Shown: positions 37,801 to 46,697 of the stretch, in pieces
Layout: every line of letters starts with the position of its first letter
Position numbering within the stretch: position 1 is the stretch's first letter
Assembly (NCBI RefSeq): GCF_019203185.1
Contig: NZ_CP078093.1
Span: 248,001-312,000, forward strand
Source: Crassaminicella indica
GTDB taxonomy: Bacteria; Bacillota; Clostridia; Peptostreptococcales; Thermotaleaceae
DNA: 64,000 nucleotides
Direction of reading: 5' to 3'
Notes under the pieces: generated by a model
The model's database searches: none
What the model saw: the letters and a program-made list of their open reading frames with translations, nothing else
Told to the model about the DNA's origin: nothing
Made by a program: the position numbers and the translations under genes

Positions 37801-38384
37801 TGACTGAGTCTTATTAATTGGGTATTTACCATTTTCTGCTCTTTTAAGCCATGATCTTGAAGTTCTAAATAAAAATGTCCTTCTCCAAATATACTTTTCA
37901 TTCTTAATGCTTCTTTTTTAGCTCCTTCATAATCATTTTGAAGAAGCTTCTGTTGGATATCTCCTGCAAGACAAGCACTAAGTGCAATAATCCCTTCACT
38001 ATACTTTTCAAGGACTTTAGTATCAATACGAGGCTTATAATAAAAACCATCTGTATATCCTAAAGATACAATTTTTATAAGATTTTTATAGCCCGTATTA
38101 TTCTTTGCAAGAAGCACAAGATGTCCCTGCCTTTTGTCTTTTACTGGATCTTTATCCAGCATACTTCTAGCCGCTGTATACACTTCACATCCTATGATTG
38201 GTTTAACCCCCTGCTTTTTTGCTTCTTTATAAAAGTCAATAACACCAAACATAGAACCGTGATCAGTTATAGCTATAGCTTTCATCCCTAACTCTTTTGC
38301 TGCTTTAACGAGTTCTTTAATTCTTACTGCACCATCTAATAAGCTATACTCTGTATGCACATGTAAATGTACAAAATCCTCCAT
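34890..38384 (-). CDS. dnaE: DNA polymerase III subunit alpha (DnaE type)
   Basis: A 1164-residue replicative polymerase. An N-terminal PHP domain starts FVHLHVHTEYSLLDG. The polymerase core has GPGRGSAAGSLVSY near 358 and the catalytic Asp pair in MPDIDIDFCFERR near 395. An OB-fold region lies near 985. Helix-hairpin-helix and little-finger parts come before the C-terminus. Length and organisation match DnaE rather than PolC. It is 13 nt downstream of the CBS-domain regulator gene and precedes the 60-residue gene. Confidence 0.96.
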   Translation of the reverse strand: MEDFVHLHVHTEYSLLDGAVRIKELVKAAKELGMKAIAITDHGSMFGVIDFYKEAKKQGVKPIIGCEVYTAARSMLDKDPVKDKRQGHLVLLAKNNTGYKNLIKIVSLGYTDGFYYKPRIDTKVLEKYSEGIIALSACLAGDIQQKLLQNDYEGAKKEALRMKSIFGEGHFYLELQDHGLKEQKMVNTQLIRLSQETGIPLVATNDIHYLRREDGKIHDILLCIQTGKTIEDEDRLKFPTNEFYLKSKEEMKELFPYAKEALENTVKIANMCNVTFEFHQMHLPKYHVPQGYSAKEYLRKLCNEGLKRRYKEITDELLERLQYELTTIENMGYVEYFLIVWDFIRYAKENNIMVGPGRGSAAGSLVSYTLGITEIDPIKYHLIFERFLNPERVSMPDIDIDFCFERRQEVIDYVVRKYGKEKVAQIITFGTMAARAAIRDVGRAINMSYAEVDAIAKKIPMQLGISIDKALEIDKQFKEIYEKEKNAKYLIDAARAVEGMPRHASTHAAGVVIAKEAIDEYVPLYMHNEGITTQFTMTTLEELGLLKMDFLGLRNLTVIRDAIESIEKNHGVKIDFSNSKYDDPRVYELISKGDTLGVFQLESAGMRQFMKELKPDCFEDIVAGISLYRPGPMDSIPKYIEYKNNPEKIEYLHPKLEPILNVTYGCLIYQEQVMQVVRELGGYSYGRSDLVRRAMGKKKMEVMEQERQYFIHGKKDEKGNIEIPGCIRNGVPEEIGNQIYDEMIEFAKYAFNKSHAAAYAVLGYETAYLKAYYPVEFMAALITSIMGNAAKVAQYIEDCKKRNIEILPPSVNESRDKFIVQDGKIRFGLLAVKNVGTGVIDAIVKAREEKGKFLSFTDFCDKVDMKEMNKRAIESLIKAGAFDNLGANRAQLLAIYEKTMDGIQQDRKRNLEGQVSLFQAFEEIIPENVKRDDLPDIKEFPQKDLLIMEKEVLGLYISGHPLSEYEREIKEISTMNTGDLLELSENQQEDNRLKDGSYIRIGGLIGHRKNKITKNNNMMAFITLEDLFGSVEVLVFPKIFDKYINLLYEDSVVIIEGKISMREDEEPKIIAEKILPLMKKKDGEDFKKENQKLYLKISKGKDVNAVFKKIKPILTSYKGNVPVYLYLEEGNKKLRADKHLWVSLNDGLIKELNILLGEECVKIC

Positions 38385-38397
38385 ATGTGCCTCCTTC

Positions 38398-39696
38398 CTA
38401 TCTTCTTAACTGCTTTGCTGACATCATCGCTTTTGCTACAATCTCATCATTATGATAAGCTGTAATATCTACTTTATAAAATTTCCTACTCACATTAATA
38501 ATATCTGCATAAATTTCAAACTTGTTCTCAAGCTGCAAAGGCTTAATATAATAAATCATAAAGCTATCAATAACACTATCTAGATTTTTTTGCTTTTTTA
38601 TAGCAGTGCAACCTGCAGTAGACATAAGTAATACCAAAACCCCTGCACTAGCAATCCCTCGATCATTTAGCATCATAGGAGTAACTTCTCCTATAAACTT
38701 TATTCCTGTTTGTGTTTCCTCTACACTACATTGATTTGTAATCATATCTTCAAAAGGCTCTGCCACATGGGGCTGATTTCTCATAACTTTCAATCCTTTT
38801 ATTACATCTTGCCTAGTAATCACACCAATGAGCTTCTTTCCTTCTATAACAGGAACCATTTTTATACCTTCCCAAATCATTACATGAGAAATATAAGCTA
38901 CAGATGTATTAAGCGATACTGTAATAGGATTTTTTGTCATAATATTTGCAATGGGTTCATCATTATCTGCTCCTGCAATATCTCGTGGAGATACAATACC
39001 TATAACATACATATTCTCATCTACTACTGGAAATCTACTATGTCCTGTTCTTTTTATGAGCTTTTTCATATCTCCTACCCTTTGATGCTCTTTTAAATAA
39101 TAAAGATTATGCGGCATAATATCCTCTGTTAAAAGGATTTCTTTTTTGATAAGCCTTTCATGTAATGCACGATCAATCATAGTTGTTATAGTAAAGGTAT
39201 CGTAGCTTGTAGATAAAATAGGTAGCTTCTTTTCATTGGCTATTTTTTTTATTTCATCTTTACAAGAAAGTCCTCCTGTAATCAAGATTGCACACCCCTT
39301 ATCTAATGCAAGCTTGTGTACATCATCTCGATTTCCTACAATCAGTAAATCTCCCTGCCTGATATATTTTTCAACTTCATCAATAGACATAGCACCAATC
39401 ACAAATTTATTGACAATCTTGTAAATACCTTCATGTCCTCCTAATATTTGTCCTTCTACAACATTTAATACTTCAGCAAAAGTTACTTTATCAATTTGCT
39501 TTTTCTCAACCTTCTCAACCCGTATAGTTCCTACTCTTGGAATTGTACTAACAAGCTCCATTCTTTCTGCATCTTTAATCGCTTTATATGCTGTTCCTTC
39601 ACTCACGTCTAAATCTTGTGCAATTTTTCTTACAGATATTTTGCTTCCAACAGGTAACTCTTTTATATACTTGATAATATGTTCATTTTTTGTCAT
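38398..39696 (-). CDS. HTH - DRTGG - CBS - hotdog regulator (YtoI-like)
   Basis: A 432-residue multi-domain protein. Residues 1-65 form a winged helix (ISVRKIAQDLDVSEGTAYKA). About 70-180 is a DRTGG-type domain. Two CBS units follow (about 190-310; GIVSPRDIAG and GVITRQDVIKG). The last about 110 residues form a hotdog domain (FIGEVTPMMLNDRGIASAG). The order matches Bacillus YtoI. CBS pairs often bind adenine nucleotides; targets are unknown. It is immediately upstream of dnaE, probably in the same unit. Confidence 0.88.
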   Translation of the reverse strand: MTKNEHIIKYIKELPVGSKISVRKIAQDLDVSEGTAYKAIKDAERMELVSTIPRVGTIRVEKVEKKQIDKVTFAEVLNVVEGQILGGHEGIYKIVNKFVIGAMSIDEVEKYIRQGDLLIVGNRDDVHKLALDKGCAILITGGLSCKDEIKKIANEKKLPILSTSYDTFTITTMIDRALHERLIKKEILLTEDIMPHNLYYLKEHQRVGDMKKLIKRTGHSRFPVVDENMYVIGIVSPRDIAGADNDEPIANIMTKNPITVSLNTSVAYISHVMIWEGIKMVPVIEGKKLIGVITRQDVIKGLKVMRNQPHVAEPFEDMITNQCSVEETQTGIKFIGEVTPMMLNDRGIASAGVLVLLMSTAGCTAIKKQKNLDSVIDSFMIYYIKPLQLENKFEIYADIINVSRKFYKVDITAYHNDEIVAKAMMSAKQLRR

Positions 39697-39721
39697 TTCA
39701 TAATCACCTCATATAGAGCGC

Positions 39722-39754
39722 TAAAAAAGGTATGAACAAATTGTCCATACCTTA
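39722..39754 (-). terminator. terminator of the HD-GYP gene
   Basis: AAGGTATG/CATACCTT stem with further internal pairing, followed by TTTTTT on the minus strand. Confidence 0.75.
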
Positions 39755-39767
39755 TTATATCAAAAAA

Positions 39768-40838
39768 CTATTCAAGTTTCTCTAATACCTCTACAATTCT
39801 AATAGAAGGTAAATTCACAAGATTAACCTCTGCTTGATTCAAATATTTATCTCCTTTCTTATTCCAAAAGCACCTAACCTTTGGTCTATTAGGATGGTTT
39901 TTATGTACATCTACAACTATTCCTTTAATACCTGTACTTAATTTTACAATAGTTCCAACAGGATAAGCTGCTACATTTGCTACAAACTTTTCTACAACAC
40001 AAGGATCAAATTGTTTACTGCTCATAGACTTTAAATATTCTAAGGCTTCATGAGGTAAAATTTTATTTTTATAAATCCTATCAGAAGTCAATGCATCATA
40101 TACATCTGCTACTGCTACAATCCTAGAAAACTCATGAATTTCTTCTTTTTTTTTGCCTAATGGGTATCCTGTTCCATCATATCTTTCGTGGTGAGTCAAT
40201 ATAATCATAGCACTAATACTACTAATACTAGAATGTTTTTTAATTAAATCATATCCTAACCTAGGGTGTCCTTGAATTATTTTATATTCATCATCTGTCA
40301 ATTTATCTGGCTTATTTAATATCTCTCTAGGAATTGCAACCTTCCCTATATCATGTAATATAGCACCAATTCCCAGTTTTTCTAATCTTTCCCTGTTATA
40401 TCCCATAGCAATCCCAGTTATGATAGATAAGACACAAACATTGACAGAGTGGGCAAAAGTATAGTCATCTACAGCTTTAATATCTGAAAGATTCAGCATA
40501 ATATCCTTATTCATAAGCAAATCATCCAAAATATTACTTACTGCACGAAACAATTCTTGTGTCTTTATATGATCACCATTATAAAGATTTTTCATCGTCT
40601 CTCGAATAATATTTTTTGCTTCGAATCTGTTTTGTTCACAAATTACATCTTCAATAATAATGTCTGATGTTTCTTTAGTATCTATGTAAATACTACTGAT
40701 TCCTATTTCCATCAACTTTTCAATATAGCTTTCCTTTAAGTTTACTCCAGCATTAAGTAAAATTTGCCCATCATTGCCATAAATGGTTTTTGCTAAGATC
40801 ATCCCTGGCTTTAGAAATTTTGTATTTATTTTAAACAT
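39768..40838 (-). CDS. HD-GYP domain protein (putative cyclic-di-GMP phosphodiesterase)
   Basis: A 356-residue protein. The N-terminal 100 residues are of the kind often seen before HD-GYP domains (FLKPGMILAKTIYG). The catalytic domain has HSVNVC near 132, HDIGKVAIP near 163, HHERYDGTGYP near 220 with the GYP motif, and ADVYDALTSDR near 246. A C-terminal about 60 residues extends beyond. ATG at 40838 has GGAGG 5 nt upstream; a TTG four codons earlier would place the ribosome site in the coding part. No signal receiver domain is present. Confidence 0.9.
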   Translation of the reverse strand: MFKINTKFLKPGMILAKTIYGNDGQILLNAGVNLKESYIEKLMEIGISSIYIDTKETSDIIIEDVICEQNRFEAKNIIRETMKNLYNGDHIKTQELFRAVSNILDDLLMNKDIMLNLSDIKAVDDYTFAHSVNVCVLSIITGIAMGYNRERLEKLGIGAILHDIGKVAIPREILNKPDKLTDDEYKIIQGHPRLGYDLIKKHSSISSISAMIILTHHERYDGTGYPLGKKKEEIHEFSRIVAVADVYDALTSDRIYKNKILPHEALEYLKSMSSKQFDPCVVEKFVANVAAYPVGTIVKLSTGIKGIVVDVHKNHPNRPKVRCFWNKKGDKYLNQAEVNLVNLPSIRIVEVLEKLE

Positions 40839-40956
40839 AAGATCCTCCAAAACTGAGATGGTAAAAACTCTTATTTTAAAATCATTCGCTATAATTATAC
40901 AAATCCCTTTAAATTATTTCAAAAATGATTCTATATTCCTATATTTCATCTCATTG

Positions 40957-40986
40957 CAAAAAAACTATCCCATTTGGAATAGTTTT
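40957..40986 (-). terminator. terminator after the crh-like gene
   Basis: AAAACTAT/ATAGTTTT stem with internal CC/GG pairs, followed by TTTTTTT on the minus strand, ending the rapZ-to-crh gene run. Confidence 0.8.
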
Positions 40987-40999
40987 ATAAAACATATTG

Positions 41000-41251
41000 T
41001 TATTTCTCAAAAAAATCTACAATTTCTTTCATAGCTTGTTCTTCATCAGGTCCATCAACTGTTACAAATATCTTTTCTCCCTTTAACAAACCTAAAGCCA
41101 TAATACACATAATACTCTTTCCATCAACCTTTTTTGTATCTTTTTCAACAAAAATATCAGAACTAAATTTATTAGCTAATTGTACAAATAAAGCTGCACG
41201 TCTTGCACGTAACCCTTCTTCATTCATTACAGTTATTTCTCTATTAATCAT
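41000..41251 (-). CDS. Crh-like HPr paralogue with Arg in place of His15
   Basis: An 83-residue HPr-fold protein. The usual HPr phosphorylation site G-L-H15-A-R-P is here G-L-R15-A-R-R, so it cannot take phosphate from PTS enzyme I. Ser46 is kept (KVDGKSIMCIMAL), the target of HPr kinase, whose gene is at 56491. Bacillus Crh likewise lacks His15 (Gln) and lies downstream of yvcJ-yvcK-whiA, exactly as here. The likely role is catabolite control through Ser46-P rather than sugar transport. It is 13 nt downstream of whiA. Confidence 0.9.
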   Translation of the reverse strand: MINREITVMNEEGLRARRAALFVQLANKFSSDIFVEKDTKKVDGKSIMCIMALGLLKGEKIFVTVDGPDEEQAMKEIVDFFEK

Positions 41252-41264
41252 TTATCGATCCCCC

Positions 41265-42212
41265 TCATTGCGATTTAATTTTTTCTGCTATTTTCTCTAT
41301 TTTTCTTAATCTATGATTTACTCCTGATTTTCCAACAGGTGGATTGAGCATTTGCCCTAGTTCTTTTAAACTTGCTTCTTTATAATTAAGTCTTAACTCA
41401 GCTATTTCTCGAAGATTATCAGGAAGCACCTTAAAGCCCACTGTTTTTTGTATATATTCTATATTTTCAATTTGGCGAAGAGATGCATTGACTATTTTAC
41501 TCAAATTAGCTGTTTCACAATTCACAATCCTATTTACATTATTCCTTACTTGCTTTACAATCCTAATGTTTTCAAGCTTTAATAAAGCTAAATGAGCTCC
41601 GATAATATTAAGTAGATCTACAATTTTATCTCCTTCTTTTAAATATACAACATAGCTGTTTTTACGCTGCACAATTTTAGCTCCAAGTTCAAAGGTATTG
41701 ATCAAAGCTTTTAGGCCTTCACTATGCTCTTCACTACTTGTAACAAATTCTAAATGATATGTTTTCTCTGGATCACTTACAGATCCTGCTCCTAAAAATG
41801 CCCCTCTTAAATATGATCTTTTGCAGCATTTATTATTGATCAACTCACTAGGCACATTATAATCTATTGAAAATTGTCCATTATCTATTTTTAAAATCCC
41901 TAATTCTTCCAGGATATCGTTTGCCCCTACATTGCCACTTATAATAATTACATAGTGGTTATTCTTTTTTAATAATTTATTTCTTCTTACACGCAATTCT
42001 GTGTGAATCCCAAAACATTTTTTTAACAATGTAAAAATTTTCCTCGCAATAGCAGCATTTTCCGTCACAATTTTCACATTTACTTTTTCATAACCCATTA
42101 ATTGTATTGTCCCACTCATTCGAATCAATGCTGATAACTCAGCTAACTGGCAGCATCTATCTTCCGGGATAATCCTTGCTAACTCATTCTTCGTCTTCAT
42201 AGAAAAGGACAT
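41265..42212 (-). CDS. whiA: WhiA family DNA-binding protein
   Basis: A 315-residue protein with an N-terminal LAGLIDADG-endonuclease-like fold (RSYLRGAFLGAGSVSDPEKT near 125-150) and a C-terminal helix-turn-helix (ASLKELGQMLNPPVGKSGVN). In Gram-positives it affects division and chromosome segregation. ATG at 42212 has AGGTGG upstream; a TTG six codons earlier is less likely. Located between the NUDIX and crh-like genes. Confidence 0.94.
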   Translation of the reverse strand: MSFSMKTKNELARIIPEDRCCQLAELSALIRMSGTIQLMGYEKVNVKIVTENAAIARKIFTLLKKCFGIHTELRVRRNKLLKKNNHYVIIISGNVGANDILEELGILKIDNGQFSIDYNVPSELINNKCCKRSYLRGAFLGAGSVSDPEKTYHLEFVTSSEEHSEGLKALINTFELGAKIVQRKNSYVVYLKEGDKIVDLLNIIGAHLALLKLENIRIVKQVRNNVNRIVNCETANLSKIVNASLRQIENIEYIQKTVGFKVLPDNLREIAELRLNYKEASLKELGQMLNPPVGKSGVNHRLRKIEKIAEKIKSQ

Positions 42213-42263
42213 TTTCCCACCTACTTCCAAAACCTATTATTATAAAGACGAAAAAAGACCTTA

Positions 42264-42686
42264 TTAGCTGTTGAAGTCCTTTTTCATCTCTTCGATTGCT
42301 TTGTGTATAATCTCTCTTTCATCATCATATTTGGCCATCTCTGAAGCCCTATCCATATGCACAAATCTTGCCTCTACAAAGCCTTCCTCTTTAAGGGGTA
42401 TACAGTCCATATTCCTCGTCTTCATTAGATACCAGTGAACAGTTTTATGGACTACCTCATGATCTTGCCAACAGTTTTTAAAAGAATAATTAATTTTTCC
42501 AATATATTTTACAATCTCAGCTTTTGCTTTTCCTTCTTCATAAACTTCTCTAATTGCAGCAGCATCTATCTCTTCCCCTTCTTTTACTTTTCCTTTTGGT
42601 AATACCCAATCACCATTATATTTACGCAAAAGCAATATGGCATTTCCAAAAACCACCACACCTCCAGCACTGATCTCTTCCCTCAT
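42264..42686 (-). CDS. NUDIX hydrolase
   Basis: A 140-residue protein. The Nudix box is G(x5)E(x7)REVYEEGK, visible as GKVKEGEEIDAAAIREVYEE near residues 32-51. Hydrolyses a nucleoside diphosphate-linked compound; substrate unknown, with the N-terminal SAGGVVVF of the Ap4A/8-oxo-dGTP-type group. ATG at 42686 has AGGGGTGG upstream. Inserted between yvcK and whiA, which are usually adjacent. Confidence 0.88.
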   Translation of the reverse strand: MREEISAGGVVVFGNAILLLRKYNGDWVLPKGKVKEGEEIDAAAIREVYEEGKAKAEIVKYIGKINYSFKNCWQDHEVVHKTVHWYLMKTRNMDCIPLKEEGFVEARFVHMDRASEMAKYDDEREIIHKAIEEMKKDFNS

Positions 42687-42820
42687 CACTACCACCCCTA
42701 ACTACAATGAGAAGATGTTTAGATGTGATTATGAATAACATTTTTATTATTATACCACAAATTCACAATATCTTTCATCTTTAGAATTAAAATAAACTCT
42801 TCTAGGAATGGTCAATCTCA

Positions 42821-44080
42821 TCAATATTTATCTTTTAATACTAATTTTATAATCATTTCAGATAACTTATCCGCATCATGCCTTATATATTGCTTTTTGA
42901 TATCTAAAAATGCTCCCTTAATCACTTTAATATCCTTTTCTGTTAACATTTTGCTATCTCGTTTCGTAAATCTTATAGGCTCTGCCCCATCCATTGTATA
43001 TTTTTTTAATACGTCTTGTGGAATTTCTTCATTATTAACAAAAACATAATCTATGGAGCCTTTTAAATATTCTATAATGGCATTTGTATGATCTAATACG
43101 CTGTATCCATCTGTTTCTCCAGGTTGCGTCATCACATTGGTAATATAGACTTTCTTAGCAAATGAATCAACTACAGCTTTTCTTATACCCTCTACCAATA
43201 AATTTGGGATAATGCTTGTATATAAACTTCCAGGTCCTAAAATAATTACATCAGCACTCATAATCTCTTCTGTAGCTTCGTCTAGTGGTTGAGCTTTACT
43301 TGGTTTAATAAATACTTGGTCTATTCCACTATCAAATTCCTTTGCCTTTATAGGAATTTGAGATTCTCCCTTAATAACCTTTCCGTTTTTCAATTTAGCA
43401 TAAAGGGTAATATCCTCTACTGTTACAGGTAAAACCTTACCTGTAACAGCTAAAACATGGTTTATTTTTTTTATCGCCTCTTCAAAATTATCAGATATAC
43501 CATTCATGGCAGCAATCAATAAATTTCCAAAGCTTTGTCCCTTTAATTGACCTTCTTTGAATCTATATTGAAGCAATTTTTCCATAATAGGCTCAGTATC
43601 AGCTAGTGCTAAGATACAATTTCTTATATCTCCTGGAGGAAGCATTCCTAAATCTTCTCTTAAAATACCTGAACCTCCCCCATCATCTGCAACCGTTATA
43701 ATAGCTGTAATATTTGAAGTATATTTTTTTAGTCCTCTTAAAAGAACAGAAAGACCTGTTCCCCCACCAATAACCACTACTTTAGGTCCTTTATTTAAAA
43801 TACGTTTCTCATATAATTTTTTATCAATTTTATATTTAAAATTTGTCTCTGATGTATCTAATAACGTTACAATAGACAACATACCTCTTTTTAGACTAAT
43901 TCCTATTAAAATGATACCTACAAATAATATCATTGGAGAATAAACTAAAAGCTTTTGATTCACAAATAGCTTATGTACAATAGCATATCCTCCAAATATC
44001 ATAAAAGCTATACCAACAACCCCTAAAAAAAACCATCTTTTAATTTTCAGCCCCGGTTTTAACCAATCTAATATATTCAT
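42821..44080 (-). CDS. yvcK: YvcK/CofD-like gluconeogenesis factor with membrane anchor
   Basis: A 419-residue protein. Residues 15-65 hold two hydrophobic segments. The CofD-like core starts KVVVIGGGTGLSVLLRGLK near 100 and includes VADDGGGSGILREDLG near 130 and the PPGDIRNC motif. Bacillus YvcK is needed for growth on gluconeogenic carbon sources and for cell-wall control, and binds UDP-sugars. It overlaps the rapZ-whiA neighbourhood conserved in Firmicutes. Confidence 0.94.
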   Translation of the reverse strand: MNILDWLKPGLKIKRWFFLGVVGIAFMIFGGYAIVHKLFVNQKLLVYSPMILFVGIILIGISLKRGMLSIVTLLDTSETNFKYKIDKKLYEKRILNKGPKVVVIGGGTGLSVLLRGLKKYTSNITAIITVADDGGGSGILREDLGMLPPGDIRNCILALADTEPIMEKLLQYRFKEGQLKGQSFGNLLIAAMNGISDNFEEAIKKINHVLAVTGKVLPVTVEDITLYAKLKNGKVIKGESQIPIKAKEFDSGIDQVFIKPSKAQPLDEATEEIMSADVIILGPGSLYTSIIPNLLVEGIRKAVVDSFAKKVYITNVMTQPGETDGYSVLDHTNAIIEYLKGSIDYVFVNNEEIPQDVLKKYTMDGAEPIRFTKRDSKMLTEKDIKVIKGAFLDIKKQYIRHDADKLSEMIIKLVLKDKY

Positions 44081-44087
44081 ATTGAGA

Positions 44088-44951
44088 TTACTCCCTTACA
44101 ATGACTGAATCTCTATGATTGATAATTACTCGATGTCCTTTTTCTTTTAGAGTTTCATATAAAATATTGGCTATAGTTACAGATCGATGTTTTCCTCCTG
44201 TACATCCAATGCCTATGACTAATTGAGACTTTCCTTCTTTTATATAATAAGGAATTAAAAAGTCTATCAAATCCTTCAATTTTTCTACAAACTGAATACT
44301 TTCTGGCCACTTCATTACATAATCTCGTACCTGTTTATCATTTCCTGTAAATGGTCTTAATTCTTCAATATAATGAGGATTTGGCAAAAACCTTACATCA
44401 AAAACTAAATCTGCATCTAATAATATACCCTTTTTAAATCCAAACGATTGGATAAATATGGTTATATTCTGTGAGATACCACCATCCATATATATTTTTT
44501 TTATTTCTTCCTTTAATTGAGCTGCAGTTAAATTAGAAGTATCCACAATATATTTTGCATTTTTCTTTAGTTCTGATAATTTATTTCTTTCTTCATTTAT
44601 TCCTTCTATAATTCTTCCTCTAGGGCTTAAAGGATGCATCCTTCTAGTTTCCTTGTATCTTTTAATAAGCACTGGATCTGATGCCTCTAAAAATAGAATC
44701 TCATAATCGTACCCTTGATGTTTAAGCACACTAAGACTTTCAAATAAATCATCAAAAAATCTTCCACCTCTTATATCAATAACTAAAGCAATTTTTTCAA
44801 TTTCTCCTTGTGTATGAACGCATAGCTCTGCAAATTTAGGAATAAGGGCTGGTGGTAAATTATCTACACAATAAAAACCCAAATCCTCCATACTCTTCAT
44901 CGCCTGACTTTTTCCTGCACCAGATAATCCAGTAATAATCACTAATTTCAT
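44088..44951 (-). CDS. rapZ: RapZ/YvcJ nucleotide-binding RNase adapter protein
   Basis: A 287-residue P-loop protein. Walker A is GLSGAGKSQ near residue 8, [11 protein letters not shown] near 115, and the C-terminal domain has [14 protein letters not shown] near 247. It hydrolyses GTP; in E. coli it binds small RNAs controlling GlmS, in Bacillus its role is less clear. Seven nt upstream of yvcK, so co-transcription is almost certain. Confidence 0.94.
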   Translation of the reverse strand: MKLVIITGLSGAGKSQAMKSMEDLGFYCVDNLPPALIPKFAELCVHTQGEIEKIALVIDIRGGRFFDDLFESLSVLKHQGYDYEILFLEASDPVLIKRYKETRRMHPLSPRGRIIEGINEERNKLSELKKNAKYIVDTSNLTAAQLKEEIKKIYMDGGISQNITIFIQSFGFKKGILLDADLVFDVRFLPNPHYIEELRPFTGNDKQVRDYVMKWPESIQFVEKLKDLIDFLIPYYIKEGKSQLVIGIGCTGGKHRSVTIANILYETLKEKGHRVIINHRDSVIVRE

Positions 44952-44968
44952 TATGTATCACCTTCCTA

Positions 44969-45697
44969 TTATTCAGCATTAATAATTCTGTCTGCACTAA
45001 GTCCTGCCTCTATTGCTCTATTAATTCCTTTTGATACATTTCCTACATCTTCCGGTCTATGAGCATCACTACTTATGACAAATTTTGCGTCCTCTTTCAT
45101 AGCAATTTTTATATATTCTACAGTCAAAAATCCATGACTGCTGTTGATTTCAAGAGCTGTTCCATTCTTTGCAGCAGCTTTTGCCACTTCTTTTGTATCA
45201 ATATTTGCCTTAGCACCTGGATGTGTAAGGATATTAATAGGATTATTATAAATTGCTGCTACTACTGCATCTGTATTAATAACCCTTACCTTCCTGTCTA
45301 CTGTTGGGAAATATCTTGCTAAAAAATTATTGCCATGTATTCTAAAGCAATCCCTTATATTTGTAGGTAAAGCTCCAAAATGAAAACCAGCCAATAAAAT
45401 GTCTAATTTTTCAATTGTCTCCTGACCAATATCTAATTTTCCATCTTTACTGATAATATTTGCTTCCATACCTAGCTTTACATGAATTTTATTTGTTGAT
45501 TGATTTATTGCATCAATCTCTTCTCTCATCTTTGGTAAATTCTTTTTCTTAACCCCAAACAACAAATGTCCAAACCCATGATCTGAAATAGCAATTTCTC
45601 TTAGTCCTTTACGAATTGCCACATCAACATTTTGCTGTATAGTTCCTTTTCCATGACTATAAATCGTATGAGTATGATAATCTGCAAAAATCTTCAT
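44969..45697 (-). CDS. PHP-domain phosphatase/phosphoesterase
   Basis: A 242-residue protein. Metal ligands of the PHP fold are seen in DYHTHTIYSHGKG near 6-18, ISDHGFGH near 38, HPGAKAN near 158 and SSDAHRPEDVG near 210. Similar to YcdX-type phosphatases. Commonly found between murB and rapZ in clostridia. Substrate unknown. Confidence 0.88.
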   Translation of the reverse strand: MKIFADYHTHTIYSHGKGTIQQNVDVAIRKGLREIAISDHGFGHLLFGVKKKNLPKMREEIDAINQSTNKIHVKLGMEANIISKDGKLDIGQETIEKLDILLAGFHFGALPTNIRDCFRIHGNNFLARYFPTVDRKVRVINTDAVVAAIYNNPINILTHPGAKANIDTKEVAKAAAKNGTALEINSSHGFLTVEYIKIAMKEDAKFVISSDAHRPEDVGNVSKGINRAIEAGLSADRIINAE

Positions 45698-45727
45698 TTG
45701 TTCTTCACTTCCATTTCGTAAATTCTA

Positions 45728-46651
45728 TTAAATTTCACCAATAATTTTCACTTCTGACTCTAATACTACACCAAATTGATCTTTTACCACCTTTTGAACA
45801 AGCCCCATTAAATGAATAACATCATCTGCTGTAGCATTATCTACATTTACAACAAATCCAGAATGAAGATCAGATACTTGTGCTCCTCCTACCCTAACCC
45901 CTTTTAATCCTGCATCTTCAATTAGTTTTCCTGCAAAATAACCTTGAGGTCTTTTAAAGGTACTTCCTGCACTAGGTAAATGTAATGGCTGCTTTGTAGT
46001 TCTTCTTTTTGTAAAATCTTTTATCTTTTCCTTTATTTCTGTCAAATCTCCTTTTTCAAATTCCATTTCTGCTTCTACGACAACATATCCTTTTTTCTGA
46101 ATAATACTACTTCTATAATCTAATGCCATGTCTTTTTTATCTAAGTAAATGATTTTTCCATTTTCATCTACTACATATGCGCCTACAAGCACATCTTTCA
46201 TTTCTCCTCCATAAGCTCCTGCATTCATTGCAATCGCTCCACCTAATGTGCCTGGAATACCACTTGCAAATTCAAATCCCTTAAAGCTTTCCTTCATTAA
46301 CCTATTCGATAAAGCAGATAATAAAATCCCTGCCTGTGCAATCACCCTATTCCCTTTAATATTCACATCATTAAAATTATCTGCAAGCTTTATGACAACG
46401 CCTCTTATTCCTTTATCTCTTACCAAAAGATTGCTTCCATTGCCAATAACATAATAATCTATATTGCATACTTTACAAACATTTATTGCAAACTGTACTT
46501 CCTCCTTTGATTTTGGTAGTACCATAATGTCTGCAGGACCTCCTATTTTAAAAGAAGTATGCTTTTTCATTTGCTCATTTTTTAATATTTGCTCTGGTTG
46601 AATCTTTTCTATAAATCTATTATAAACATCTCTTATATCCACAAGGTTCAC
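45728..46651 (-). CDS. murB: UDP-N-acetylenolpyruvoylglucosamine reductase
   Basis: A 307-residue FAD enzyme for peptidoglycan precursor synthesis (reduces the enolpyruvyl group of UDP-GlcNAc). FAD-binding YYVIGNGSNLLVRD near 68 and ASGIPGTLGGAIAMNAGAYG near 130 are diagnostic. Ser in SAGSTFKRP near 228 and a Glu at the C-terminus (LESEV) complete the active site. Type II length. First gene of the murB-PHP-rapZ-yvcK run. Confidence 0.96.
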   Translation of the reverse strand: MNLVDIRDVYNRFIEKIQPEQILKNEQMKKHTSFKIGGPADIMVLPKSKEEVQFAINVCKVCNIDYYVIGNGSNLLVRDKGIRGVVIKLADNFNDVNIKGNRVIAQAGILLSALSNRLMKESFKGFEFASGIPGTLGGAIAMNAGAYGGEMKDVLVGAYVVDENGKIIYLDKKDMALDYRSSIIQKKGYVVVEAEMEFEKGDLTEIKEKIKDFTKRRTTKQPLHLPSAGSTFKRPQGYFAGKLIEDAGLKGVRVGGAQVSDLHSGFVVNVDNATADDVIHLMGLVQKVVKDQFGVVLESEVKIIGEI

Positions 46652-46697
46652 TCCTAGCTATTATTATATTTCTGTAATTTAAGTATACCATATAAAA

